31,089 nt of DNA. Source: DATLYH01 sp035575035 (GTDB lineage Bacteria; Planctomycetota; Planctomycetia; Gemmatales; Gemmataceae). The DNA is taken from the NCBI GenBank assembly GCA_035575035.1, contig DATLYH010000041.1, positions 1 through 31,089 of the forward strand, written 5' to 3'. The notes below the pieces were generated by a model, which searched no databases, was not told the DNA's origin, and saw nothing but the letters and a program-made list of their open reading frames with translations. Below are positions 6,493 to 14,636 of this stretch, piece by piece (within the stretch, counting starts at the first letter, position 1; each line of letters begins with the position of its first letter). The translations under genes were made by a program, and so were the position numbers.

Positions 6493-7149
6493 TTACTTTT
6501 TCGCCGCCACCATCTCCTTCACCTTCGCCGCGACCGCTTCCACGTTAATCGCGTCGAACTTGGCAAAGGTGAGCGTCTCCACCACCTTGTAGTTCCGGTA
6601 AAGCACCACCGTCACCACGGCGTTGTCATCGAGCGGATAGTTGGCGAGGTACTTCTTGCTCTCCAGGGCCAGCACTACGTTTTCGCCCAGGGCCAGCTCG
6701 GCCCCCTTGTCCACATGGTCTTTCAACTGCTTGGCCAACTCGTCGCGCTTCTCGTCGTCGGTGACAACATCGGGAAGGTCGTCGCTGAGGAAGACGGCGA
6801 AGGCCCCAAGCCGGGCGTTGCGGTGCTTCTGAACCAGGTCGTGCAGCTCCTTGAGGAGTTTGAGCAGCGGCTCCGGCGGGTTGGCGAGGTCGGCGTTGCG
6901 GACGAAGACCATCGCCACCGGGGCCAGGCCGTAATCACAGACCAGACAGTGGAACTGGCCCTCAACGGCGGTTTCCTTGCCCCCCAATTCCTTGATGGTG
7001 CGCTCGCCAAACTTGCCGGTCACGTTGTAGGGCCGGAACGGGCCGGGCAGCTCGTCCCCGGGTTGCAGGCCGGACTTCTTCTCATCCTGGGCCAGGCAGA
7101 CGGCGGTGACGACCAGAGCAACCAGTAGAGACAACGCGCGCTTCGGCAT
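6493..7149 (-). CDS. Secreted protein with CxxC motif, possibly thioredoxin-like
   Basis: A 218-residue exported protein. The signal peptide is MPKRALSLLVALVVTAVCLA, with mature sequence from about residue 21. The motif FHCLVCDYGLAPVAMVFVRN (Cys68, Cys71), followed by a beta strand and long charged helices, resembles the start of a thioredoxin or peroxiredoxin fold; LGAFAVFLSDD and VVTVVLYRNYKVV would be later strands. A redox or thiol-sensing role outside the cytoplasm is an inference; the cis-Pro expected of a true thioredoxin was not clearly found. ATG 7149 is used because the signal peptide begins there; the open frame reaches back to 7356 but that part is GC-rich filler. The ribosome site (GAGG about 12 bases upstream) is weak. 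Confidence 0.65.
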   Translation of the reverse strand: MPKRALSLLVALVVTAVCLAQDEKKSGLQPGDELPGPFRPYNVTGKFGERTIKELGGKETAVEGQFHCLVCDYGLAPVAMVFVRNADLANPPEPLLKLLKELHDLVQKHRNARLGAFAVFLSDDLPDVVTDDEKRDELAKQLKDHVDKGAELALGENVVLALESKKYLANYPLDDNAVVTVVLYRNYKVVETLTFAKFDAINVEAVAAKVKEMVAAKK

Positions 7150-7605
7150 GGTGATGGCACCTCGCAAGGGACGGCCAACTGATTTCCTCTCAGCATGACG
7201 CCCACGCGGGACCGAGTCAATGGCGGCCGATCGAGCGGAAGGGGACCGGACGGCCGGCGTGGGCGGAAGAGGCGGTTTCGTCCGCCTGGTCCTGCCGTTT
7301 GCCTCTCCGCCCGTTGCCGGGTAGACTTGGTGCCTGGCCGGGGCTGAGTGTGGCACCGGTTGACCGCCGCGGTAGTCTGTAGTCCGGCGGCGAGCGGCCC
7401 CGCATCGGCGGCGAGCGGCCAGCGTCAGCTGGCCGGTCCTCGCGAGCGGCCCGCGTTAGCTGGCCGGTCCTCGCGAGCGGCCCATGTGAACGGGCCGGTG
7501 GGGTATGAACCAACTCGCCTCGGCCGACGGCGACGGACTACCGACTGCTCAATGAACTGAAGAATGTGCTGGGTGGTGCAATATGAGGCCAAGGGAGTTA
7601 ACGTC
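7150..7605. other. Intergenic region between divergent genes, holding tandem repeats
   Basis: No convincing gene was found in this 456-base gap. The left half is GC-rich and without clear signals. The right half holds the tandem GCGAGCGGCC repeats listed separately. A weak -10-like patch may lie shortly before the start of the gene at 7606. Short open frames across the repeats are composition artefacts. Confidence 0.5.
7411..7500. repeat. Three tandem 31-bp copies of the GCGAGCGGCC repeat
   Basis: Three units start at 7411, 7442 and 7473, each GCGAGCGGCC followed by a variable NGYGTNARC centre and a right arm ending GGCCGGT. The first two are 31 bases long and differ at only two positions; the third is more divergent in the middle. 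A partial fourth (GCGAGCGGCCCCGC) precedes them at about 7389. GGCC...GGCC gives each unit dyad symmetry. Single copies occur at 11588-11615 (inside a gene), 21010-21037 and 21725-21751, so this is a dispersed family. Confidence 0.75.
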
Positions 7606-8784
7606 ATGAGTGAGGTCAGCGCAACGGCGAAGCGGGGCCTGGTGGGGTTGGCGATTCTGCTTCTGTTCGGCGCGGCCGCGGAAGCCGGCGAGTCGGGCAA
7701 GGTCACGCTCCTGCGGGTTCCGGATAATGGCATCCAACCGCAGGTCGCCGGGGACGACAAGGGCACCATTCACCTGGTTTACTTCCGGGGCGAAGCCAGG
7801 AACGGCGATCTCTTCTATGTCCGCTCGTCCGATGGCGGCAGTACATTCTCTCGCCCGTTGCGGGTCAACAGCCAGCCTGGCAGTGCCATCGCAGTCGGCA
7901 ACATTCGCGGCGCCCACCTGGCGGTGGGGAAGAACGGTCGGGTCCACGTCGCCTGGATGGGGTCGAGTCTGGCCGAGCCGCGGGGGCCGGACGGCTCGGC
8001 GCCGATGCTCTATACCCGCCTGAACGACGACGGCACTGCATTCGAGCCGCAGCGCAACATGATCCAGTTTGCCGCAGGGCTTGACGGTGGCGGCTCGGTC
8101 GCTGCCGACGAGGTCGGCAATGTCTACGTGACCTGGCATGCTCCCGAACCGGGGACCAAGGGGGAAGGCAATCGGCGGGTCTGGGTGGCCCGCTCGACGG
8201 ACGAGGGCCGGACATTCGCCCGTGAGAAACCTGCCTCCGCCGAGGCTACCGGGGTCTGCGGCTGCTGCGGGATGAAGGCCCTCAGTACCCGCAACGGCGT
8301 CGTTTATCTGCTGTACCGGTCGGCGGCGGAGGAGGTGAACCGAGACACTTACCTGCTGACCTCCCGGGATCGCGGGGGCAGCTTCCGGAGCGACCGGCTG
8401 CATCCGTGGCAGGTGGCCACCTGCCCGATGAGCAGTTTCGCACTGACCGAGGGCAGCGCCGGCATCCTGGCCGCATGGGAGACCGCCGGGCAGGTCTACT
8501 TCGCCCGGATCGATCCATCCACCGGCCGGCGCTCCGAGCCGGCGGCCGTCCCGGGCACCGGTAAGAGCCGTAAGCATCCCGTCCTGGCCGGCAACGACCG
8601 AGGCGAAACCATCCTGGTCTGGACGGAAGGGATGGGCTGGAATCGGGGCGGCGCCGTGGCGTGGCAGGTCTTCGACAAGGACGGCAGACCGACAGCCGAG
8701 CGGGGACGTGCCGCGGGCGTGCCGACCTGGAGTCTGGTGGCGGTCTTTGCTCGGCCGGACGGCGGCTTCACGGTGGTCTACTGA
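7606..8784 (+). CDS. Secreted Asp-box (BNR/sialidase-like) beta-propeller protein
   Basis: A 392-residue exported protein. The signal peptide is about residues 1-27 (GLVGLAILLLFGAAAEA). The body repeats the sialidase Asp-box pattern S-x-D-x-G-x-T-F: SSDGGSTF at 74-81, STDEGRTF at 197-204 and SRDRGGSF at 253-260. These are typical of a six-bladed sialidase/BNR propeller. Catalytic residues of true sialidases (arginine triad, Tyr/Glu pair) could not be placed, so enzymatic activity is not claimed. A Cys cluster CGCCGM at 218-223, with one further Cys in ATCPMSS (273), could bind a metal or form disulfides. The start at 7606 is supported by AGGGAG at about 7592; the frame is open a little upstream but the signal peptide fixes the start. 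Confidence 0.75.
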   Translation: MSEVSATAKRGLVGLAILLLFGAAAEAGESGKVTLLRVPDNGIQPQVAGDDKGTIHLVYFRGEARNGDLFYVRSSDGGSTFSRPLRVNSQPGSAIAVGNIRGAHLAVGKNGRVHVAWMGSSLAEPRGPDGSAPMLYTRLNDDGTAFEPQRNMIQFAAGLDGGGSVAADEVGNVYVTWHAPEPGTKGEGNRRVWVARSTDEGRTFAREKPASAEATGVCGCCGMKALSTRNGVVYLLYRSAAEEVNRDTYLLTSRDRGGSFRSDRLHPWQVATCPMSSFALTEGSAGILAAWETAGQVYFARIDPSTGRRSEPAAVPGTGKSRKHPVLAGNDRGETILVWTEGMGWNRGGAVAWQVFDKDGRPTAERGRAAGVPTWSLVAVFARPDGGFTVVY

Positions 8785-8958
8785 GGCGGTCCACGCGGGC
8801 CGGCCAGGTGACTCGGCCGGGGCAGGTTACCGATCGGCATCGCCGCGCAGCACGGACCCCAGCCCGGCCTCGCCCCACGCACCCGGTTGTACTTCATCCC
8901 TCCCGCCGTTAGACTGAGGAAGTCCCTGGATCGCCGCCCGTCTTCGCGAGTTCGGCTC

Positions 8959-11103
8959 ATGTCGTCTCCGGTCCCATCCCGCGCTGCCTGGTTCCGGATT
9001 GGCCTTACCGTCCTGACCATCGCCTGGCTTGTTGGGCTGCCCGTGGTGATGGGAGCGGCCGGCTGGGCAGGATACGGCGGCCGGCTGCCGCTCGTCGGAC
9101 ACCTGGCGCTGGGGGGGTTATGGCTGGCGACGCTGGCCCTGCTCGTCCGCCGGGGCTGGCTCCCCTCCCCGGGTCCGGTCTTCTTCTACGACCTGGTTCG
9201 CAGCAGTCGGCGCGGCGAAGTGATCGCCCACCGCTGCTTCTATGCCGTCCTGCTTGTCGGCATCCTCCTCCTCTCCTATTGGAGGTGGTTCCCCGACCTC
9301 GACCTGACCGATCTGATGCAGGAGCTCTCCCTGCGAAGCATGCAGGACCGCGCCCGCTTCGCCGGGTCATTCTTCGCCGGCTTCATGGCGCTGCAATTCG
9401 CGGTGGTCTTGTTGCTGACGCCGACCTACACGGCCGGGGCCATCGCCGATGAACGCGAGCGCCGCACGCTGGAATACCTGCTTGTCACCGACCTGAGCGA
9501 CCGCGAGATCGTCCTGGGAGCGCTAGCCTCGCGGCTGGCCCGGCTGCTGCTCTTGGTCTTGACCGGGCTGCCGATCCTCAGCTTGTTGCCGCTTTGGGGC
9601 GGGGTTGAGCCGCGCCTGGTCCTGACCGGCTATATCGCCACCGCGGCGCTGATGCTGAGCCTGGGGAGCCTGAGCATTCTGATGTCGGCCGTGGCGCCGA
9701 CAACCCTTCGGGCCGTGGCCGGCACCTACCTCGTGTTGCCCTTGTTCCTCTGCCTTGCCTTGCTCCCATACCCGCGTCCGCTGGCGCACCCCGTCTGGGC
9801 CGTCGTATTCCCGGCCTCGCCGGACGCCGCCCGACCGCGCGGCAACCTGGAGGCAGGACTGGCGGTCTTCGTCACGATCCAGGTTCTGATCGCTGTCGGC
9901 TGCTGCGCGGTGGCGGTCACCGGGCTGCGCCGGGGGCGGCCATCTCGGCCTGAGCGCAGGGATCGGCCCGTGATTCGACCGCTCATCCTGTCCCGACCGG
10001 GCCGGCCCCCTTCGGCTTCCCCTCTTCCCCTTGAAGGAGGAGAGGACAAGGTAAGGGAGGTAGCGGGGTGGGGGCCTTACCCGGAGTTCGAGGCCATCGG
10101 CCCCTTCGCCCGCCGCCGGCGCAGTCCCGCCCCTTCGCCGGTCCGTCGGCCGCCGATCGGCGCCAATGCCCTGCTCTGGAAGGAGGTGTATCTCGAGAAG
10201 GGCTTCGGGTTCCCCAGCTGGATCGCGCTGGCGCCCTTTCTTGGTGCGGCGGCCTTGGTTTTGCCGGCCCTGCTCTTCTTCGGATGGCTCGACGAGAGGC
10301 CGAACGGGGAAGGCCTTGGCCCGTCGGTGCAGCCGGTGGTACGGAAATTGGGGGCCTTGCTGGGCGGCATACTGCTGCTGATCGTGGCGGTCAGTGCGGC
10401 CGGCCGGATCAGTCGGGAACGAGAGCGGCAAACGCTCGATCCGCTGCTCGCCCTGCCGGTGGACCTCTGGGACATTGTGTTCACCAAGTGGCTGGGGAGC
10501 ATCCTGAGCGTGCGCGGGCTGTGGTGGCTGCTCGGTGGCGTCTGGGTTCTGGGGATGGCCGCCGGTGCGTTGAGTCCGTTCGCGGTGCTGCTGCTGGCGG
10601 CGGCCTGGGCGGTCTGCGCGGCTTTCCTGGCCGCTCTGGGTCTGTGGCTGTCTGCCACCTGCGGCACGACGCTGCGGGCGATCCTGTTCACCCTGCTGGC
10701 CGCTCTCCTGTTCGTCGCCAATCCGGTCGGCGTGATCGGCACCTCCCCCTTTGCCGGTCCGGGAGGTCCGGAAGGATGGCTGGGCCTGTTCGGCGAGGCG
10801 ATCCTTAACCCAAGCGGTGCGCTGGAGACGTTGGCGTTCCGTCCTGCCGACCTGGCAAACGGATCGGAGGGCGTGGGGGTGATGGGTCGCCTCATGGCGG
10901 CGGTGGCGGGACTGCACGTCTACCTGATCGCTACGCCGCTCCTGTGGTTGGCGGCGCTGGCTCGGCTTCGGGCTGGCAAAGGCCCCTCACCCCGGCAAGA
11001 GGCCAAGGCCCCGGCGGCTTCCAGGAGGGAGGCAGCCGAGCAGCGATTGATAGCCGCGACCCGCACCGCTGCGGTCCCGCAGCGCGCGATCGAGGCGGTA
11101 TGA
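8959..11103 (+). CDS. Double-length ABC-2 type transporter permease
   Basis: A 714-residue polytopic membrane protein built from two permease-like halves. The first half (about 1-340) contains GAIADERERRTLEYLLVTDL and the second (about 395-690) GRISRERERQTLDPLLALPV. These are the cytoplasmic coupling segments found after the second helix of ABC-2 export permeases, so the gene looks like a fusion or internal duplication giving a complete channel on one chain. The linker (about 345-395) is Arg/Pro-rich and includes SPLPLEGGEDKVREV, the translation of a decayed palindromic repeat. No ATPase gene is adjacent; the orphan ATPase at 29875 is one candidate partner. ATG 8959 is chosen over TTG 8887 because the protein becomes membrane-like from there, but the ribosome site is weak. 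Confidence 0.82.
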   Translation: MSSPVPSRAAWFRIGLTVLTIAWLVGLPVVMGAAGWAGYGGRLPLVGHLALGGLWLATLALLVRRGWLPSPGPVFFYDLVRSSRRGEVIAHRCFYAVLLVGILLLSYWRWFPDLDLTDLMQELSLRSMQDRARFAGSFFAGFMALQFAVVLLLTPTYTAGAIADERERRTLEYLLVTDLSDREIVLGALASRLARLLLLVLTGLPILSLLPLWGGVEPRLVLTGYIATAALMLSLGSLSILMSAVAPTTLRAVAGTYLVLPLFLCLALLPYPRPLAHPVWAVVFPASPDAARPRGNLEAGLAVFVTIQVLIAVGCCAVAVTGLRRGRPSRPERRDRPVIRPLILSRPGRPPSASPLPLEGGEDKVREVAGWGPYPEFEAIGPFARRRRSPAPSPVRRPPIGANALLWKEVYLEKGFGFPSWIALAPFLGAAALVLPALLFFGWLDERPNGEGLGPSVQPVVRKLGALLGGILLLIVAVSAAGRISRERERQTLDPLLALPVDLWDIVFTKWLGSILSVRGLWWLLGGVWVLGMAAGALSPFAVLLLAAAWAVCAAFLAALGLWLSATCGTTLRAILFTLLAALLFVANPVGVIGTSPFAGPGGPEGWLGLFGEAILNPSGALETLAFRPADLANGSEGVGVMGRLMAAVAGLHVYLIATPLLWLAALARLRAGKGPSPRQEAKAPAASRREAAEQRLIAATRTAAVPQRAIEAV
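10021..10060. repeat. Decayed palindromic repeat within the permease gene
   Basis: CCTCTTCCCCTTGAAGGAGG followed by AGAGGACAAGGTAAGGGAGG keeps the pyrimidine-left, purine-right palindromic outline of the repeats at 4081-4127 and 1589-1644. It is read in frame as part of the linker between the two permease halves (residues about 354-368). It looks like a repeat that inserted in frame and was tolerated in a flexible region. Confidence 0.5.
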
Positions 11104-11201
11104 TCCGGGAGCGGCTGTTTTCCGACCCAGGTTGCCGATGCGCAGGGCCTCCCTTCCCCTCTAGAAGAAGTGAGAGATCTGTCACGCGGAGGGCGAGGAA
11201 C

Positions 11202-14200
11202 ATGGCCGACGGACAGCTGCAAGCGGTCATCCGGCACCTGCGCGGCATCGTGGGCACCCACGGGGTCGGCGGACTGACCGATGCCCAACTGCTGGAGCGC
11301 TTCGTCACCGCCCGGGATGAGGCGGCCTTTGAAGTGCTGCTGTGGCGGCATGGGCCGATGGTGCTGAACCTCTGCCGACGGCTGCTGCACCGCGACCCCG
11401 ACATCGAGGATGCCTTCCAGGCCACCTTCCTTGTCCTGGTGCGGAAGGCCCGTTCGATCAGCAAGCGATCCTCCGTGGCGAGTTGGCTCTACAAGGTGGC
11501 TTACCGAGTTGCCCTGGAGGCCCGGACCAGCGCGCGGAGGCGGGCTTTGCAGGAGAGGCCGCTGGCCGACCTACCCGCGCCTAAAAGGCGAGCGGCCGGC
11601 GTGAACCGACCGGCGCCGGATGAACTGGCCTGGCGGGACCTGCGTGAGGTGCTCGACGAAGAAGTGAGCCGACTTCCCGAGCGCTACCGCGCCCCCTTCG
11701 TGCTCTGCTACCTGCAAGGCAAGACCAACGAGGAAGCCGCCCAGGAACTCGGCTGCCCGAAGGGGACGATTTCTTCCCGACTGGCCTGGGCACGGGAGCG
11801 GCTGCGCGCCTGCCTGGCCCGCCGCGGGTTGACACTGTCCACCGGCTCGCTTGCCGGGCTGCTCTCTTCGGACGCGGCGGCGTCAGTGCCGCGACTCCTG
11901 GTAACTGCTACGCTCCGCGGCATGACGGAAACGGCGGCCGGAACGATCTCGGTCGGGGCGGCTGCCTTGGCCAAACGGGCGATGCGAGCGATGTTTTTGG
12001 CCCGGCTGAAGGTGGCGGCCATCCTGTTCCTGACGGCGAGCGCTTTGGGCATGGGCGCAGGCCTGACCGCCCACCAGGCACTGATGGCTAATCAGCCAGC
12101 AGCCGAACAAGAAAACCCGCCGAAACCGCCCTCGCCTCTCGCGGATCGACCATCTCCCTCTGAGGAGAGGCGGCCGCGCACCGACTGGCAGGGCGACCCG
12201 CTGCCCAACGGCGTCCTGGCCCGCATGGGCTCCGGCCGACTGCGGCACTACCGCGCGAGCATAGAATTCTTTCCCGATGGCAAAACCATGATCTCGGTGG
12301 GAAACAATGGCTTCCGGATCTGGGAGGTTGCGACCGGGAAGCTCGCACGGCAAATCGCTAACAAGGTTGATTGGCCTTGGGTCAGCAATCGGTCCGCGGG
12401 AGCGATCACCGTGGCGAGTATCGACGACAAGACGGGGACGCTGACTTGCCAGGTTGTTGATCTGGTCACCGGACAGACGCGCCGGCGAACCGAGTTCAAG
12501 CTCCCTGATCCGGCTCGATTACTCACCATCAGCCCCGATGGTCAACAAATCGCCGTCTTCAACTGGGACCCGATGCGGAGCAGTCTCCTGCTCTACGACG
12601 GAGCCACCGGTCAGGAAATCCTTCGTATTCCTGTGCCGGACGGCTGGGTCGAGGCGGCGTCCTTTGCGCCGGATGGGAAGACCCTCGCCCTGTGCGACCG
12701 AGGTGATACGGTCTCCCTTCACGACACAGCGAGCGGCCAGGTAGTTCGGAAACTCAAGCGAGAGGGGGACGCGGTGTGGGGCCTGGCTTTTGCACCTGAC
12801 GGCCGCTTTCTGGCCTCGATGCCTTTCGCTGAGGACCACCGCAAGCCGGGGGAGGTGAGCGTTTGGGACCTGGCTACCGGTGAGGAACGCTACCGCCTGA
12901 AGACGGAACCCGGACGAGTGGATATGGTGGCGTTTTCTCCTGATGGCCGGCTCGTGGCAACGGCGGGCATTGAGCAGCAGCGTGTCATCCTCTGGGACCT
13001 GGCCACCGGCAAGGAAGTCCGCCGCCTTCTTACGCACTCGAGGGTTCATAACCTTGCTTTCTCACCCGACAGTAAGGTGCTGGCCACCGCCGTCGGGGGG
13101 GCGATCTCCCTCTGGGATGTGGCCACCGGCCAGCGCCTGCCGATTTCTGCCGAGCCGGGCAACGTGGTCCTTGGAATCCGCTTTTCCCGGGACGGCCGGC
13201 GGTTGATCGGCTTCGCCGGCATCTTCATCGCTTGGGAGGCAGCTACCGGCCGCGAGGTCCGCCGGTTTGCCGACGTGCCCCATTTCGGAGGTTGGCCCCC
13301 CCCGCTTTCACCCGACGAATCGCTGATCGCCGCCGCCAACGAGGACGGAACGATCCGGCTGCACGACGCGGCCACCGGCAAGGAAGTACGGACACTCCAG
13401 GGGCACGAAAAGTCCATCTGGACGATGCGGTTTTCGACCGACGGCCGGCGGTTGTATTCGAGCAGCTCGGATGGAACGATCCGGGGCTGGGACGTGGCAA
13501 CCGGCCGGGAGTTGCTCCGGCTAACCACCAACGATGAGGAAGTTTACGGTCTGGTTGTCTCGCCGGATGGCCGCTGGCTCGCTTCCTGCTCGCAGAAGCG
13601 CAGCCCCCGGGGAGACTATCCGATCACCATCTGGGACTTGACCACCGGCCGAGAAGCACAACGCCTTGTACCGCGGCTGGAAAGGCCTTTGCCTACTATG
13701 GCCTTCTCGCCGGATAGCCGCCTGGTGGCAGCCACAACGGTGGAAAGTCGGGGGGAAGGTTCCTTCGGCCTACAGGTCTGGGAGGTGGCCACTGGCAAGG
13801 AGTTCGGCGGCTTCGCGGTTAATGAGAAAGAAGGGATGGGCAATGTCGTCTTCTCTCCTGACGGCCGGATGCTGGCAACCGGCGGCATCACCAGCATCGT
13901 CCGTTTATGGGAGTTGGCCACAGGAAGGCAGCGCGCCCAGTTTGATGGCCACGCGGGTAGTATTGCTTTCTTCGATGGTATAGCCTTCTCCCCCGACGGC
14001 CGCGCCCTGGCGGCGGCCAATGTGGATGCCCCCGTTTACCTCTGGGATGTACTTGGCCAGTTGGAAAGGCGGCCGCCGCCCACGCCGGCCGAGCTGGAAC
14101 AGGCCTGGTCCGACCTGAGCAGCGCGGATGCCGTCGCGGCTTTCCGGGCGGTGCGGCGACTGGCAACCGCTCCCGACCAGGCGCTCCCCTTCCTCCGCCA

Positions 14201-14579
14201 GCGGCTCAAACCGATGCCGGCCGTCGATCCGCAGCGTGTGCGCCGGCTGCTGGCCAACCTTGACAACGATGACTTTGCCGTGCGCAAGCAGGTGACGGCC
14301 GAGTTGGAGAAGCTGGGCGAGCGGGCCGCCGCCATCCTCCAGCAGGCCCTGAAGGAGGTGCCATCCGCCGAGGCGAGACGGCGCATCGAAGAAGTCCTGC
14401 GCACCTTGGAGGATCCGACGCCGGAGCAGCTGCTGGCCACGCGGGCCGCCGAAGTGCTGGAGTACATCGGCACGCCCGAGGCGCGGCAGCTGCTGGAAGA
14501 CCTGGCCCGGGGAGCGCCCGAAGCCCGGCTGACCCGCGAGGCCCAGGCCTCCCTGGAACGCCTGGCACAACGAAAGTAG
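11202..14579 (+). CDS. ECF sigma factor fused to a membrane segment, WD40 propellers and HEAT-like tail
   Basis: A 1125-residue multidomain protein. Sigma region 2 lies at about 30-112 (LLERFVTARDEAAFEVLLWR, DIEDAFQATFLVLVRKA) and region 4 at about 143-207 (SRLPERYRAPFVLCYLQGKT, EEAAQELGCPKGTISSRLAW). One membrane helix follows at about 268-290 (LKVAAILFLTASALGMGAG). From about 345 to 985 there are 14 WD40-like blades, most ending in a WD/WE-x-ATG-type motif (FRIWEVATGK, VSVWDLATGE, IRGWDVATGR and so on), enough for two seven-bladed propellers. The last 130 residues are helical and HEAT-like. The layout suggests a transcription factor tethered to the membrane with a sensory propeller outside. 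No anti-sigma gene is adjacent. ATG 11202 follows GGAGGGCGAGG; the frame is open upstream without sigma-like content. Confidence 0.92.
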   Translation: MADGQLQAVIRHLRGIVGTHGVGGLTDAQLLERFVTARDEAAFEVLLWRHGPMVLNLCRRLLHRDPDIEDAFQATFLVLVRKARSISKRSSVASWLYKVAYRVALEARTSARRRALQERPLADLPAPKRRAAGVNRPAPDELAWRDLREVLDEEVSRLPERYRAPFVLCYLQGKTNEEAAQELGCPKGTISSRLAWARERLRACLARRGLTLSTGSLAGLLSSDAAASVPRLLVTATLRGMTETAAGTISVGAAALAKRAMRAMFLARLKVAAILFLTASALGMGAGLTAHQALMANQPAAEQENPPKPPSPLADRPSPSEERRPRTDWQGDPLPNGVLARMGSGRLRHYRASIEFFPDGKTMISVGNNGFRIWEVATGKLARQIANKVDWPWVSNRSAGAITVASIDDKTGTLTCQVVDLVTGQTRRRTEFKLPDPARLLTISPDGQQIAVFNWDPMRSSLLLYDGATGQEILRIPVPDGWVEAASFAPDGKTLALCDRGDTVSLHDTASGQVVRKLKREGDAVWGLAFAPDGRFLASMPFAEDHRKPGEVSVWDLATGEERYRLKTEPGRVDMVAFSPDGRLVATAGIEQQRVILWDLATGKEVRRLLTHSRVHNLAFSPDSKVLATAVGGAISLWDVATGQRLPISAEPGNVVLGIRFSRDGRRLIGFAGIFIAWEAATGREVRRFADVPHFGGWPPPLSPDESLIAAANEDGTIRLHDAATGKEVRTLQGHEKSIWTMRFSTDGRRLYSSSSDGTIRGWDVATGRELLRLTTNDEEVYGLVVSPDGRWLASCSQKRSPRGDYPITIWDLTTGREAQRLVPRLERPLPTMAFSPDSRLVAATTVESRGEGSFGLQVWEVATGKEFGGFAVNEKEGMGNVVFSPDGRMLATGGITSIVRLWELATGRQRAQFDGHAGSIAFFDGIAFSPDGRALAAANVDAPVYLWDVLGQLERRPPPTPAELEQAWSDLSSADAVAAFRAVRRLATAPDQALPFLRQRLKPMPAVDPQRVRRLLANLDNDDFAVRKQVTAELEKLGERAAAILQQALKEVPSAEARRRIEEVLRTLEDPTPEQLLATRAAEVLEYIGTPEARQLLEDLARGAPEARLTREAQASLERLAQRK
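11588..11615. repeat. GCGAGCGGCC repeat copy inside the sigma factor gene
   Basis: GCGAGCGGCCGGCGTGAACC then GACCGGCG matches the dispersed repeat seen in tandem at 7411-7500. It is translated in frame as RRAAGVNRPAP (about residues 129-139), exactly in the linker between sigma regions 2 and 4, where extra residues are least harmful. Confidence 0.65.
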
Positions 14580-14636
14580 CAGGTACTCTCGGTGTGCCGT
14601 CCGCCGCGGACAGCATGGGGAACATGCCGGTTGCTT

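Noticed and set aside
7411..7500. Tandem repeats considered as a small CRISPR array
   Set aside because: Units are 31 bp with no unique spacers; the variable part is only about 9 bases inside the unit, and similar single copies are scattered in the window with no cas genes.
9523..10917. 464-codon minus-strand open frame opposite the large permease gene
   Set aside because: It is the antisense of a GC-rich membrane protein gene, is full of Gln/Arg/Pro, has no ribosome site and no recognisable domain.
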